Below are positions 23,958 to 34,801 of a stretch of 64,000 bases of DNA, in pieces. The translations under genes and the position numbers were made by a program. The DNA is from Macrosoma leucophasiata (lineage: Eukaryota > Arthropoda > Insecta > Lepidoptera > Hedylidae). Location of the stretch: the NCBI GenBank assembly GCA_036365455.1, contig JAWQUS010000001.1, forward strand, positions 25,451,046 to 25,515,045. The letters are read 5' to 3'. Positions within the stretch are counted from its first letter, which is position 1. The number at the start of each line of letters is the position of its first letter. The notes under the pieces are model-generated. The model did no database searches and was not told the origin of the DNA. It worked only from the letters and a program-made list of their open reading frames with translations.

Positions 23958-24980
23958 ATGTTACCTATACCAAAAATTTCTGAAATCGATTTGTTTATCG
24001 ATTCTGAACTAACTAGTTTCGCATTGTACATTCAATCCTGTTACACGTTGTATATAAAGCACCATGACAATCCAAATTCATTGTACAATGATTTCTTTAA
24101 CATTATTATAAGGGCGTATAATTTAGTCTTTACAAAAAAGACGACAAATGTGAGAAGTCATAAGTCGTTTAATGAATGGGCGACTGTTGGAATACACAAG
24201 AGTAAACAGAGATTATATTGATATTGAACTGAATGGGGACTAGAAGACCTTTGTCTTTTAATAACAAATTATCCTTTAAAAATTATGTTAAAATGTGTTC
24301 GAAAATATTTAGGAGAGTGTGTTTTGCAGCCAAGGCATTACACATTAAAAATAAAATTAAAAACTTAAGTAACAAAATTAAAGCGACATGGAACGTAATC
24401 AATAGTGAATGTGGAAAAAACGTTAAATGCAATTCTGATTTTAAATTAATTAATGACAATAAACAAGTTACTACTGACGAGGAAGTTGCGTCAGCATTTG
24501 AAACATTTTTTGCAAATATTCCAGTTTCTACAACTAAACACCTGATTTCTTGTCCTACCGTCGAATCATTATTGAAACAAAGTGTACATGAAAGTAGCAC
24601 GAGATTTAGTTTTAAATTAGTAAACACTTAGATGTAATGAATGCTTTTAAATCTATTAACATTAAGAATACAACTGATTTCTGGGGCTTATCTATTGAAG
24701 TTGCATCTAGAATATTGGACATAATCGCACCTTACATAGCGGCAATGTCAATAATAGTGTTGTAAGTGGTATATTTCCTGACTTAATGAAACATAGTAAA
24801 GTGATTCCCCTTTTTATATCAGTTAGTACAATTAGTGACCCCACAAAGAACAATGGCGAAAATGTATGTGTAAAAAGTTGGAGCGTATTTATAAACCATT
24901 TGCACAGATCGTATTTAAATATTTTTCTACGTTGTTTGAACAAATTATGTAATTTCATAAAGGCTAGGTTAAAAAACAAA
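23958..24980 (+). pseudogene. LINE ORF2 linker and RT-start relic
   Basis: Frames at 23958-24221 and 24233-24631 encode SHKSFNEWATVGIHKSKQRL, KNYVKMCSKIFRRVCFAAK and KIKATWNVINSECGKN, then TDEEVASAFETFF. This resembles the region between endonuclease and RT in CR1/Jockey-like LINEs. It continues from 24634 with VMNAFKSINIKNTTD, near the start of RT. Later RT motifs are decayed. Stops and frame changes make it inactive. Confidence 0.55.
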
Positions 24981-25074
24981 AATTAAAAGAAGAAAAAGAA
25001 ATTAATTGAACATTATTTATGCGAAATATCGATTCCAAAATCGATGTTGTATATGAACATATTACTATATATTG

Positions 25075-25125
25075 TGTATACCATAGATTTATTATCTACT
25101 TCGATAAATCTATGGTGTATACTAT
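25075..25125. repeat. Short palindrome
   Basis: ATACCATAGATTTAT and ATAAATCTATGGTGTAT face each other across about 11 bases. Surroundings (24981-25616) are AT-rich and non-coding. Confidence 0.7.
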
Positions 25126-25616
25126 AACAGATGCCAAGAAAGTAATTTTATTTCTTTATACTATTACTACTCGTCCGATATTACTAGATTAAATCAATCA
25201 TTATCATTCCTGAATATGAAGTCTCCAGTTTGACATTCAATTCAATTTAATCAATGTGATTGATATATAATCGATATCGATTCATTTGTAATCTGTCCGC
25301 TGTCTCATTCAGTGCTAGTGTTATCTGTCACTTCTGTCAGATTCTGTAAATTTTTGCGGTGTATTGTTTTGTATGTGGTGTTTTCTTCGACTATTTAGGA
25401 TATTTTTGAATTTTAGGACTGTTTGTGGACTAATAGATATTGCTCTTCTTGTGTATGATTGTCGGCAGCAGCCGATATTTCCGAATGATTCCGATTTTGC
25501 TTCACAACTTGATATCAGTAACAAAACATAAAACTTTAAACCTATTTATCATTTTTTCCTCAGCGTTTTGACGAAAAAACTGTATATCACGCAACTCAGG
25601 AATTGATGTTGAATAA

Positions 25617-25900
25617 TTAGCAATATATATAGCTCACCGAATAGCGAGACTCAAGTGGCAGTGGGCAGGGCACATAGCTCGACGAACTGACGGCCGTTGG
25701 GGCAGAGCAGTTCTCGAGTAGCGACAGCGTACCGGAAAGCGAAGCGTAGGCAGGCCTCCCACAAGATGGACCGACGACCTGGTGAAGGTCGCGGGCAATC
25801 GCTGGATGAGGGCGGCCCAGGACCGTTCGTTGTGGCATTCTTTGGGGGAGGCCTTTGTTCAGCAGTGGACGTATTTTGGCTGAAATGATGGTGATGATGA
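25617..25900 (+). mobile_element. 3' end of an RTE-type LINE
   Basis: The plus strand encodes in shifting frames RLKWQWAGHIARR, RWTDDLVKVAGNRWMRAAQD and FVQQWTYFG before a stop, the usual C-terminal tail of RTE ORFs. It ends in short ATGATGGTGATGATGA repeats, which replace poly(A) in this clade. It is 5'-truncated, as most RTE copies are. Confidence 0.7.
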
Positions 25901-26449
25901 ATTAGCAATATTTTTGAGCGGAAGACAGTGAGTATTTCACTTCCTCTTCTTCTCGTGTCAGCGGTTTGACTTAAATTCATTTAAATTTTATCGGCCCAGT
26001 ATTTTGCCACAGTAATTGCTGCATTATTAGCGGTCCTTAGGTCCTCCAACGTGCAAGAACTGGGGCAGAGCGGGCATTGGAGCAAGTGTTGCATTGTTTG
26101 AGCGATCGCTCCACAGTCACAACGCTCATACAACGCGCAACATAGGCGGAGAGATAAACCCCCACTTACTTACAAAATGTGTCTGCAACGGCCTACCTGA
26201 GTGCGGGGTCGGTTAAGTGATCTCCAGATCGGCCATTGCAGATCATGTCCGGGAGCCCTTCTCGGCAGTTTTCGTGTGGAGGTTGAGGGTTTTTCATCTT
26301 CCAACGTATCACTCTTTCAGCAGGACTTTGTGGAGGCTTTCGTGCTACGCATGAAACTTTTCCGACTTTTGCGTCTTGCTGGGGGGAGAGAGTAATTGTA
26401 CAAGGGGTGTCGATGATCTGACTCCTGTTTTCGTTTCTCGACGCAACAA

Positions 26450-26782
26450 GTGACGTCTCTTCTAACATCAGGAGGAGCGATTCCAGCCAGAGGGAAGAGT
26501 TTATCAAGTGGGGTGGGTTTGAGGCAGCCTGTAATTATGCGGCATGTCTCGTTGGTAACAAGATGTTACAAATGTCATCAATATGGCCATGCAGCCAAAT
26601 CCTGCAAAGCCGTGGCTTCTACGTGTGGACATTGCGGTGAAGAGGGTCATTCGATCCAAGAATGCCAGAAGAAAGCGGAGCGGAAAAAACCAAGCAATCA
26701 CAAGACCGGAGACCTAGAATGTCCTGCTAAAAAAGCAGCCGAGTACAGGTATATAAACTCTGTAAATTATGAAGGCGCCTAA
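26450..26782 (+). pseudogene. LINE ORF1 (gag-like) with two zinc knuckles, N-terminally incomplete
   Basis: Encodes CYKCHQYGHAAKSC and CGHCGEEGHSIQEC, two CCHC knuckles that bind element RNA, then a Lys-rich tail and a stop at 26782. The N-terminal portion appears decayed in 26200-26450. ORF2 of the same element begins 67 bases downstream, so the pair is one CR1/Jockey-like LINE on the plus strand. Confidence 0.7.
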
Positions 26783-27223
26783 GAGCGCCACATACTAGTT
26801 TGTATTTTAGATCTAATTATTATTAAATTAACCTTACTTAGTTTTAAAAATGGATATCAATTTAATTGCTGACATAGATGATTCATTTCTACCAGAAGCA
26901 AGGTCATGTGAGGTTGAGGAGTGCAGGCAATATCTTTCAATTTACAAAAAATCATTATCTGTACTAACCCAAAACATCCGCAGTATTTATAAAAATATAG
27001 ATAGCTTCAGCGTCTTTCTTCATAGACTAAATTATAATTGCGATATAATGATATTAACGGAATGTTGGTTACCTAATCGTCATGATAATCTACCAGTAAT
27101 TCCAGGGTACAATATATTTTACAGTTCACACAATCACAATCAAAATGATGGAGTCGTAGTCTATGTCAAGGAGTGCTTTAACGTATCCGTCGAAAATCCA
27201 AATTTACAGTACTGTAACTGTTT

Positions 27224-28182
27224 AATTGTTTGATATTATTTCGCATTAACACATGCTTGTGAAATATATTTTATTTTTAAAGAAAAATGGAAAGAAAAAT
27301 TTGACTTCAGGCGAGGCTCGAACTCGCGACCTACTGGGAATCTAGTCCAGCCGCTCTTCCAATTGAGCTACTGAAGCCCTGCCCGATTTGTCGAATCTTT
27401 CCTTCACATCTATTGCATTGCTTTATGGTAGCAGTAGCGCCATCTATTACCAACTATGCTAGTTAGGCAACCGATATAATAGACTTTTCAGTTTATTGAA
27501 TATCGTAAAGAAGTCGCTTTTACCCTTAATAATTGTTTGATATTATTTCGCATTAACACATGCTTGTGAAATATATTTTATTTTTAAAGAAAAATGGAAA
27601 GAAAAATTTGACTTCAGGCGAGGCTCGAACTCGCGACCTACTGGGAATCTAGTCCAGCCGCTCTTCCAATTGAGCTACTGAAGCCCTGCCCGATTTGTCG
27701 AATCTTTCCTTCACATCTATTGCATTGCTTTATGGTAGCAGTAGCGCCATCTATTACCAACTATGCTAGTTAGGCAACCGATATAATAGACTTTTCAGTT
27801 TATTGAATATCGTAAAGAAGTCGCTTTTACCCTTAATAATTGTTTGATATTATTTCGCATTAACACATGCTTGTGAAATATATTTTATTTTTAAAGAAAA
27901 ATGGAAAGAAAAATTTGACTTCAGGCGAGGCTCGAACTCGCGACCTACTGGGAATCTAGTCCAGCCGCTCTTCCAATTGAGCTACTGAAGCCCTGCCCGA
28001 TTTGTCGAATCTTTCCTTCACATCTATTGCATTGCTTTATGGTAGCAGTAGCGCCATCTATTACCAACTATGCTAGTTAGGCAACCGATATAATAGACTT
28101 TTCAGTTTATTGAATATCGTAAAGAAGTCGCTTTTACCCTTAATAATTGTTTGATATTATTTCGCATTAACACATGCTTGTG
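27224..28182 (-). repeat. Three identical 307-bp tandem units, each with a tRNA-like SINE
   Basis: The motif AATTGTTTGATATTATTTCG starts at 27224, 27531, 27838 and 28145, a strict 307-base period; the three full units look identical and a partial fourth closes the block. Each unit holds, on the minus strand (27378-27303, 27685-27610, 27992-27917), a tRNA-like sequence. Its acceptor arms pair (GGCTTCA with TGAAGTC), the D arm is TAGCTCAATTGGAAGAGC, and the T stem is perfect (GCGAG TTCGAGC CTCGC). A diverged single copy lies at 32484-32830. Confidence 0.9.
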
Positions 28183-29483
28183 AAAGTGCAGTTTACAATA
28201 TCGCTGACGCCAATGTGTCTTTATCGTACGTAATAAAAAATGTCCAACAAGCAATATTACGCAACACTGAAACTATAGCAGTGAATAAAAAACATTTTAA
28301 TATTAAACCATGGATTACTCCTGGACTTATTCGTTGTATTAGACATAGAGACAAATTACATCAGAGAGCTAAAAAATATCCCGACAATCTTATAATTCAA
28401 ACGACGTATAAGAGATACAGGAATCATTGCAATAACCTCTTAAAGAATTTGAAACATAATTACGATAAAAACGAACTGAACAAAGCCGCCAAAAATAGTA
28501 AACAGCTCTGGAATCATATTAAGAATATTTCTTATGCAACAAATCGCCGTGAATCAAATTCGAATTTGTTGCATATTAATTCTTCGCCACTTTTATCAGT
28601 CAATGATGTAAATAACTATTTTATAAATGTGGGTAAAAATCTAGCCGAACAGATTAAAATCAAACCGTGGGGTTCTCCTACAAGCCGCCAGAAGTTCAAC
28701 ATAAATTGCAGTTTAAAATCATTTGTTATGTTAGACACTGATGAGTATGAAATAACCAGGATAATCTCAGGACTGAAGGATAATTGTGCAGTTGGATGGG
28801 ATAATATAAGCAACAAGATTCTTAAACGATACAAACACATTCTTGTACCTCCACTAACCAATATTTTTCGATTCATCCCGGATGTTTAAAAAAGGCAGTA
28901 GTTATCCCTGTATATAAATCTGGTAATAAATATCAAGTTATTAATTACAGACCTATTTCGATACTGCCTTCAATATCAAAAATATTAGAAAAAGTCATTA
29001 ATAGTAGATTAATTAAATATCTCGAAACGAATAATTATGTTTAGCCGATGCAATTCGGTTTTAGATCAAAATTATCCACAGCCGATGCGGTACATAATCT
29101 GACCGAATATGTGACACAAGAACTTGGGAAAGGGCACCAGACCTTAGGTTTTTTCGTTGATTTATCTAAAGCCTTTGAAACAATATCTGTTAGTTTACTT
29201 TTAAACAAACTGGAGGCTCTAGGTATAAGAGGCACACAGCTTAATCTGTTTGCTGACTACCTACATGATCGATGCCAATGTGTTAAAATAGATAATATCA
29301 CTAGCAATGATCAAAAAAACACATGTTTCGGTTTTCCACAAGGTTCCATATTGGGTCCTACCCTGTTTTTGATTTATATTAACGACCTCTGCAATTTAAC
29401 TTTAAAACAGGGCAAAATTATATCGTATGCCGATGACACTGTATTAATATTTACGGCCAAAACGAGCAACGAATTATTTGAAA

Positions 29484-30646
29484 CTAGCTTTTGCCCGCGA
29501 CTTCGTTCGCGTGGACTTCAGGTTCGTCCCGTCTAGTCTAGTAATAAGTAAGAAATACGGTAACTAAGCACTGCAGAGCCCTAATCATAGGCCTATAGGT
29601 AGCTACTGCAGTATGCTCCTATAAACTACATTTAACGATCTTTTTCCTTCAGCATAAACATGCAGATTCTTCGCTTTGGAAACACGTGAGCAAGCCACAT
29701 AGAGCTGACCGTGAGAAAAACATGGCGTGCCCAAATGTAGGCTGTACCTTCAAGGTTTGACCCTGCGATTTGTTGATCGTCATTGAAAATGCGACTTTTA
29801 ATGGGAACTGCAGGCGTTTAAAATTGAATGGCAAGTTGTTGGGTATGATTGGGATGCGCGGAGGCGACCATACGTTTTTATCAAATCGCTAGTGCCTTGA
29901 AAATTCGCAAAACGGACACAACCGTCAACGACGTCTGCTCTACCCGCGTTCGGGTCGCGCACTCAGCGATGAGCCACTTCTTCCCCACCGCACCTACCCC
30001 GCTCCCCCCACGCCCCGTTCGCCTGGCGCCGCTGCCGGTATTTATCACCGAAACGGTATTTATCGCCGAAATTGCTATGTATCACAGATTTAAAATGCAG
30101 AGTGCATTTTAAATCTGTGATATCTTCGAAAATATTTATTTAATTTACATGCTGTAAAAAGCAATATTGATCCTTATTAAATGCACAATGTATTTAAGAT
30201 ACTTAATTGGATAAGGATTAATACTGTATTGCTTAAAATCGCTTCGTAAATAAGCCATTATTTCTCATACAAAGTAAAGGATAAAAAATGGTTATTGTGG
30301 GTTATTCCTAAGAGATAAACATATACCATCACGGACTTTTTTGTAGACCTTTTTAAGTTGTACAATACTGTAGTAAATTGTTTTGATCTATCTTGTAGGA
30401 TTCAGTCAGCGTTTGCAATGTAAGCGCAAAAAATGTGTTTTTTCTACGACCTCACATTAAAAACCTCAAAAATTGTAGCCTATGTGTTATTCTGATGTAT
30501 AAGCTATAGCCTATGTGTTATTCTGATGTATAAGCTATATTGTGGTAAAGTTTCATTCAAATCCATTCAGTAGTTTTTACGTGAAAGAGTAACAAACATC
30601 CATACATCCATACTTACAAACTTTCGCCTTTATAATAGTAGTAGGA
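29484..30646 (-). mobile_element. Helitron with exact ends and helicase fragment
   Basis: On the minus strand it starts TCCTACTACTATTATAAAGG after a host A and ends with the hairpin CGCGAACGAAGTCGCG plus GGCAAAAGCTAG before a host T. This fits Helitron rules (A/T insertion, 5' TC, 3' hairpin and CTAG). Inside, 29834-29649 encodes FSMTINKSQGQTLKVQ, a Pif1-type Helitron helicase motif. At 1163 bp it is a deleted, non-autonomous copy. It splits the LINE frame at 29484/30647 without loss of host sequence. Confidence 0.88.
30079..30121. repeat. Perfect 19-bp inverted repeat
   Basis: ATCACAGATTTAAAATGCA and its exact complement separated by GAG. It lies inside the Helitron, probably from an older insertion. 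Confidence 0.9.
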
Positions 30647-31679
30647 TTGCCCAATCAGGTATAAATACAGTGACCCATTGGCTTCAAGAAAATTTGCTTA
30701 CACTAAATGCGGACAAAACTAAATATATCCACTTCTCCATGCGCAAGCTTTCACCTAATACTGATAACCATCGTCTTTACGCTCACCAATGTGATAACCC
30801 TCTCAGTAGTATTTGCAATTGTCCTGTTATCGCACAAACGTGCGAAATTAAATATCTGGGAATTATAATTGATGACACACTCTCCTTCAAATTGCATATC
30901 GAGAGCTTGGTAAAAAGGTTGCGTAAATTAATCTATGTTTTTAAGAAATTACGAACGATTGCAGATTCTAAATTACTAACCCAAATTTATCTAGCCTTAG
31001 GGCAATCCATTATTCAATACTGCATTACTTCATGGGGAGGTGCTTTGAAAACCATTATACTACCTCTAGAACGAGCGCAAAGATCAATTCTAAAAGTCGC
31101 TCATTATTACCCTTTTTTCTTTCCTACTACTTTATTGTATAAATACTGTAATGTATTAACTGTTAGACAGATTTTTATAATGCACACCATTTTGAAACAG
31201 CACACCATGCTTACGTACAACGAGGACATTACTAACAAGCGACGGAACGATATCGTCTGCATTACAAATTCAACGTCAAAACATGCCTTTACAAAAAGAT
31301 TCTTTTCATTTCTTGGCCCTTTTTTGTACAATAGATTAAATAGAAACCTTTTATTTTATAAATTAGAATATTTTAGCTGTAAAAAAGTTTTATATAATTA
31401 CTTACAAAATATTAATTATGAATATACTGAAGAATTACTTGCTATATGTAAATAATAATCTTAAAAATAATCACTCACTGTTATAGTTTACTTTAATGAA
31501 TTTACCTAATATAGTTTTACTCTAATGTTAATTAATCTCACAATATAGTGAAGTACTCTACCGCCTGAAACACAGGTTCAACCTAGTTCAGGTACGAATA
31601 CAAACCATCCCTTATTTTATATAGTTAAGAAATTTCATGTATATCTTCTTTGTGATCTATTTTATAAATAAACAATTTT

Positions 31680-32289
31680 GTTTTTGTTTTTTTTTTTTTT
31701 TTTTTGCCGTCTTCAAACATTCGTTGAATAAAGTCAGGAGCCATGAGACTGACAAAGGGCTGAGGTGCTTGATTTGTTCAACGGTGACGTCATCGATACC
31801 AGCTGCTTTTCCAATCTTGAGCGATCTGATACCCAGGACCATTTCATCCACTGTAAAAGGTATTGTCAGGTCGCAAGAGTCATGGATAGGATGTGGTTGG
31901 CAATTGGATCCTTTGGTTTTGTGCAGCGTTTTCCCATTCAGTAGAAGCTGATGAGCCACTTGATTAGCAGTGACTTTGCCTAAGTTAGCAGGAGAGGGTG
32001 GATTGCCAGTAAGCTTTTTAAAAGTGGCTTATGCTCTTTTGCTGTTGTGGGTCATATCCAAACCAGTAACTGTTTTCATCCAGCGCTCTTTTTGTGCGTT
32101 GGAGATGGATAGCATCAGTTCCTCGCCGGCAACTAGTGTCTCGTCTGAAAAGGGATCTCTTTGATAGGAAGATTCATAATGGGATAGTAATTCAGAGGTA
32201 TCAGTACTTAGTCCTGGTATGTACGATGTGCGACAACCTCGGGATGGATTTTCGGGATGCGTCACATAAGATGTTAACAAACTCTCCAT
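31680..32289 (-). pseudogene. LINE RT-start fragment with an internal poly(A)
   Basis: Minus-strand frames encode LSHYESSYQRDPFSDE, then FTVDEMVLGIRSLKIGKAAG and DDVTVEQIKHLS, the region entering the RT domain of a Jockey/CR1-like LINE. The coding sequence (LLTLFNECLKTA) runs straight into about 20 A residues (T run at 31683-31704). This looks like a copy retrotransposed from a prematurely polyadenylated transcript. Confidence 0.65.
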
Positions 32290-32295
32290 AGTTGG

Positions 32296-32483
32296 ATGGT
32301 ACCGGATCTAGGCTCCGTATGGATTTGTCTACATTCAGTATCTCAGTATTTCACTGACATAATAACATGTATGGGAATTCGCCATTGTTCTTTTAAACAT
32401 ATTTCAATACTACCCACATTTAGTAATTTTTTTGAAAAATTAATGTTAAACCAGTTACTAGCCTATTTTAATCACAATAAACT
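32296..32483 (+). pseudogene. LINE RT fragment
   Basis: FKHISILPTFSNFFEKLMLN followed by QLLAYFNHNKLLH is the fingers region of a LINE RT (usual form: RPISILP...K.FEKL...L). It is interrupted on the right by the SINE-bearing repeat at 32484. Confidence 0.65.
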
Positions 32484-32830
32484 TTTACACTTAATAATTG
32501 TTTATCATATTATTTCGTATTAACACATGCTTGTTTAATATATTTTAAAGAAAAATTGAAAGAAAAAAATTGATTTCAGGCGAGACTCGAACTTGCAGCC
32601 ACTGGGAATCCAGTCCAGCCGCTCTTCCAACTGAGCTACCGAAGTCCTGCCCGATTTGTCAAATCTTTCCTTCACATTTATTGCGTTGCCTTATGGTGAC
32701 AGTAGCGCCATCTATTGCCATACTATGCTAGTTAGGCAACCGATACTATAAACTTTGCAGTTTACTAAATATCGTAAAGAAGTCGCTTTAATCCTTAATA
32801 ATTGTTTATCATATTATTTCGCATTAACCT
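32484..32830 (-). mobile_element. Diverged single copy of the 307-bp SINE unit
   Basis: Same order of sequence as the tandem units at 27224-28182, with substitutions. The tRNA-like head on the minus strand (about 32648-32573) reads GGTAGCTCAGTTGGAAGAGC and AAGTTCGAGTCTCGCC. It again interrupts a LINE fragment. Confidence 0.8.
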
Positions 32831-33001
32831 ATTGGATTATTATTATAAGTAATTATCTCTAGGTAGCTTATAACCCGACAATGCAAAAGTGTCCTTGTAG
32901 ACCAATTTGAATTTTGCATTTTGTTTTTGAAGTCCGACTGAAACTGGTATTCTGACCGAAACCGAATATTCGGCCGTAGCTTGTGTCGGCTTAAATCGAA
33001 A

Positions 33002-33104
33002 CCAAATGTAAGTGTTTTATGGTATTTTATAAAATATCATAAAACACTTACATTTGGTGCATTTTATCCATTATTGCGCATAATTAATGCGCAATAATGG
33101 ATAG
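33002..33104. repeat. Two adjacent long palindromes
   Basis: 33002-33058 is a near-perfect palindrome (CCAAATGTAAGTGTTTTATG and its complement). 33065-33104 is a second one (ATCCATTATTGCGCAT / ATGCGCAATAATGGAT around AATTA). They form two strong potential hairpins. Confidence 0.9.
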
Positions 33105-33750
33105 GTACTTACATGAAATGAAATACACTGTAGGTATATTTATTTTGTTGTAATCATTTATTAATCATTTTTTAAAAATATTTATAATATTAGTGGGACA
33201 TTAGTGGGACTTATATGCACTTGGCATTACCATTCATGGGGTAGGCAGAGAGTGTAAAGCGCCAGAAATTCCGGTCCTGACATACCTCTCGTGCTTCTTC
33301 CACAATCATCATTCTCTTTATACATACACGCTGGTTCCTAAGACTCCCCACCCTCAGACATTCTCGAACCAGAGGCGGCTCTTCCTTAAGAGTTCTGGTG
33401 CAGTGCACTCCCACGAAAAATTATATACATAGTTATGTAATAATAAAACATTGTAATTTTTATTTCTTTTTATAATAAACTATCCTTACATTACACTCTT
33501 TCTATTCTACAATTCCTAAATTATCTTTATTACGCGTACATTTACCGTCAAGTTGTAATGAGTGGAGCGCTAGCGATTGCGCTCCTATGAGGCGAAGTTT
33601 AGTACAATTCCTAGCTCTGTATTCAATGAGTACGAAAGGGAATCATCTACACAGGCCGACGCGTGAAACAGAACAATTTGTATGAGAAATTAGCCTAATG
33701 CGGAGCGCCGCTAACACATGATCACGTGACATCGCGGAACCGCGGCGCCC
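33105..33750. other. Last unique sequence before the telomeric repeats
   Basis: Contains a segment at 33211-33410 that resembles a dispersed lepidopteran repeat (GCATTACCATTCATGGGGTA). No gene is recognised. Confidence 0.4.
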
Positions 33751-33751
33751 G

Positions 33752-33836
33752 TAAGTACTTAGCTCGAGTTAGGAGCGCCCGCAAGTACTAAGCTCGAGTA
33801 AGGAGCGCCCGCAAGTACTTAGCTCGAGTTAGTTAG
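33752..33836. repeat. 30-bp tandem repeat at the subtelomere edge
   Basis: About three imperfect copies of a unit containing GGAGCGCCCGCAAGTACTTA followed by GCTCGAGTTA. The last half of this unit supplies the GCTCGAGTTA that becomes part of the 15-bp repeat to the right. Confidence 0.85.
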
Positions 33837-34117
33837 GTTAGCTCGAGTTAGGTTAGCTCGAGTTAGGTTAGCTCGAGTTAGGTTAGCTCGAGTTAGGTTA
33901 GCTCGAGTTAGGTTAGCTCGAGTTAGGTTAGCTCGAGTTAGGTTAGCTCGAGTTAGGTTAGCTCGAGTTAGGTTAGCTCGAGTTAGGTTAGCTCGAGTTA
34001 GGTTAGCTCGAGTTAGGTTAGCTCGAGTTAGGTTAGCTCGAGTTAGGTTAGCTCGAGTTAGGTTAGCTCGAGTTAGGTTAGCTCGAGTTAGGTTAGCTCG
34101 AGTTAGGTTAGCTCGAG
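33833..34117. repeat. 15-bp higher-order telomeric satellite
   Basis: About 19 essentially identical copies of GCTCGAGTTAGGTTA. Rotated, the unit is TTAGG-TTAGC-TCGAG, three pentamers of which the first is the telomere repeat. The array stays in register with the pure TTAGG that follows. Each copy contains CTCGAG. Confidence 0.95.
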
Positions 34118-34209
34118 TTAGGTTAGGTTAGGTTAGGTTAGGTTAGGTTAGGTTAGGTTAGGTTAGGTAAGGTTAGGTTAGGTTAGGTTAGGTAAGGTTA
34201 GGTTAGGTT

Positions 34210-34212
<3 letters not shown>
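34107..34212 (+). repeat. (TTAGG)n telomeric repeat
   Basis: About 20 units, with two GGTAAGG variants. G-rich on the plus strand, so the chromosome end lies to the right. It ends GGTTAGG directly at the poly(T) of element A. Confidence 0.97.
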
Positions 34213-34245
<33 letters not shown>

Positions 34246-34801
34246 CTTACCTCTGACATTATCAGAGAAGTTGCTATGCTAGTGTACTCTTCCATACAAG
34301 TTCTCGCTTTTATGCCTCTCGTACTTTTATTCCTCATACTATTTCTTATCTTTCATTCATCCATTCTTGCTTTTTATGGGTGGGATTCCCATCTTTCTTT
34401 GTTTATTCTATTCTAGTCTATCTTCTTTTCCATTTCTTTATTATCTTAAGCCAGGGGTAAATAACTGTTGAGGCCTTGATTTATTACTTATAGCTTTTTA
34501 CAATTTTCATAATCCTATTTCTTATTTTAAATTACATTTTGAGCTTATGGTTCTAGTTTAACTAATTTTATATATCTTATACTAATAACACATTTTTTGG
34601 GAAGGTTGTGGTGAGCTTAGTCTAGTATTTTTCTTTGTTCTTATATTCTATATTTTTATTGCTATAATTTTCCTTAATCACTATGTTATGCTATTACAGT
34701 ATTATTATTTAAACTATTGCTTATATCTATATACATTTTTAATATACCTGTTTTGGTTTATCCTTAATATATATAAAACTTCTTTTATTATAAAAGGATT
34801 C

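Larger units (their letters stand above)
26850..31455 (+). pseudogene. LINE ORF2, split by a tandem SINE block and a Helitron
   Basis: Segments in order: 26850-27233 with the endonuclease start (LTQNIRSIYKNIDSF, MILTECWLPN); 28190-28889 with the linker and RT start (KDNCAVGWDNISNKIL); 28890-29484 with RT (YRPISILPSISKILEK, QFGFRSKLSTAD, FFVDLSKAFETI, FPQGSILGPTLFLIYINDL, SYADDTVLIF); 30647-31455 with the thumb and C-terminus (THWLQENLLTLNADKTKYI, YLGIIIDDTL). The YADD catalytic box is intact. The 307-bp tandem block interrupts the endonuclease and the Helitron interrupts just after YADD. A frame change near 28870 and a TAG at 29043 add to the damage. The CR1/Jockey superfamily is likely. Confidence 0.8.

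Noticed and set aside
27303..27992. Three functional tRNA genes
   Set aside because: The tRNA-like parts have good acceptor and T arms, but the anticodon stem has a mismatch and they are embedded in identical SINE-type units; a diverged copy at 32.6 kb behaves as a transposon.
27224..28182. CRISPR-like array
   Set aside because: Regular 307-bp spacing, but units are identical throughout with no variable spacers, and the genome is eukaryotic.
33211..33414. Small minus-strand gene before the telomere
   Set aside because: The sequence looks like a dispersed lepidopteran repeat and the translation matches no family.
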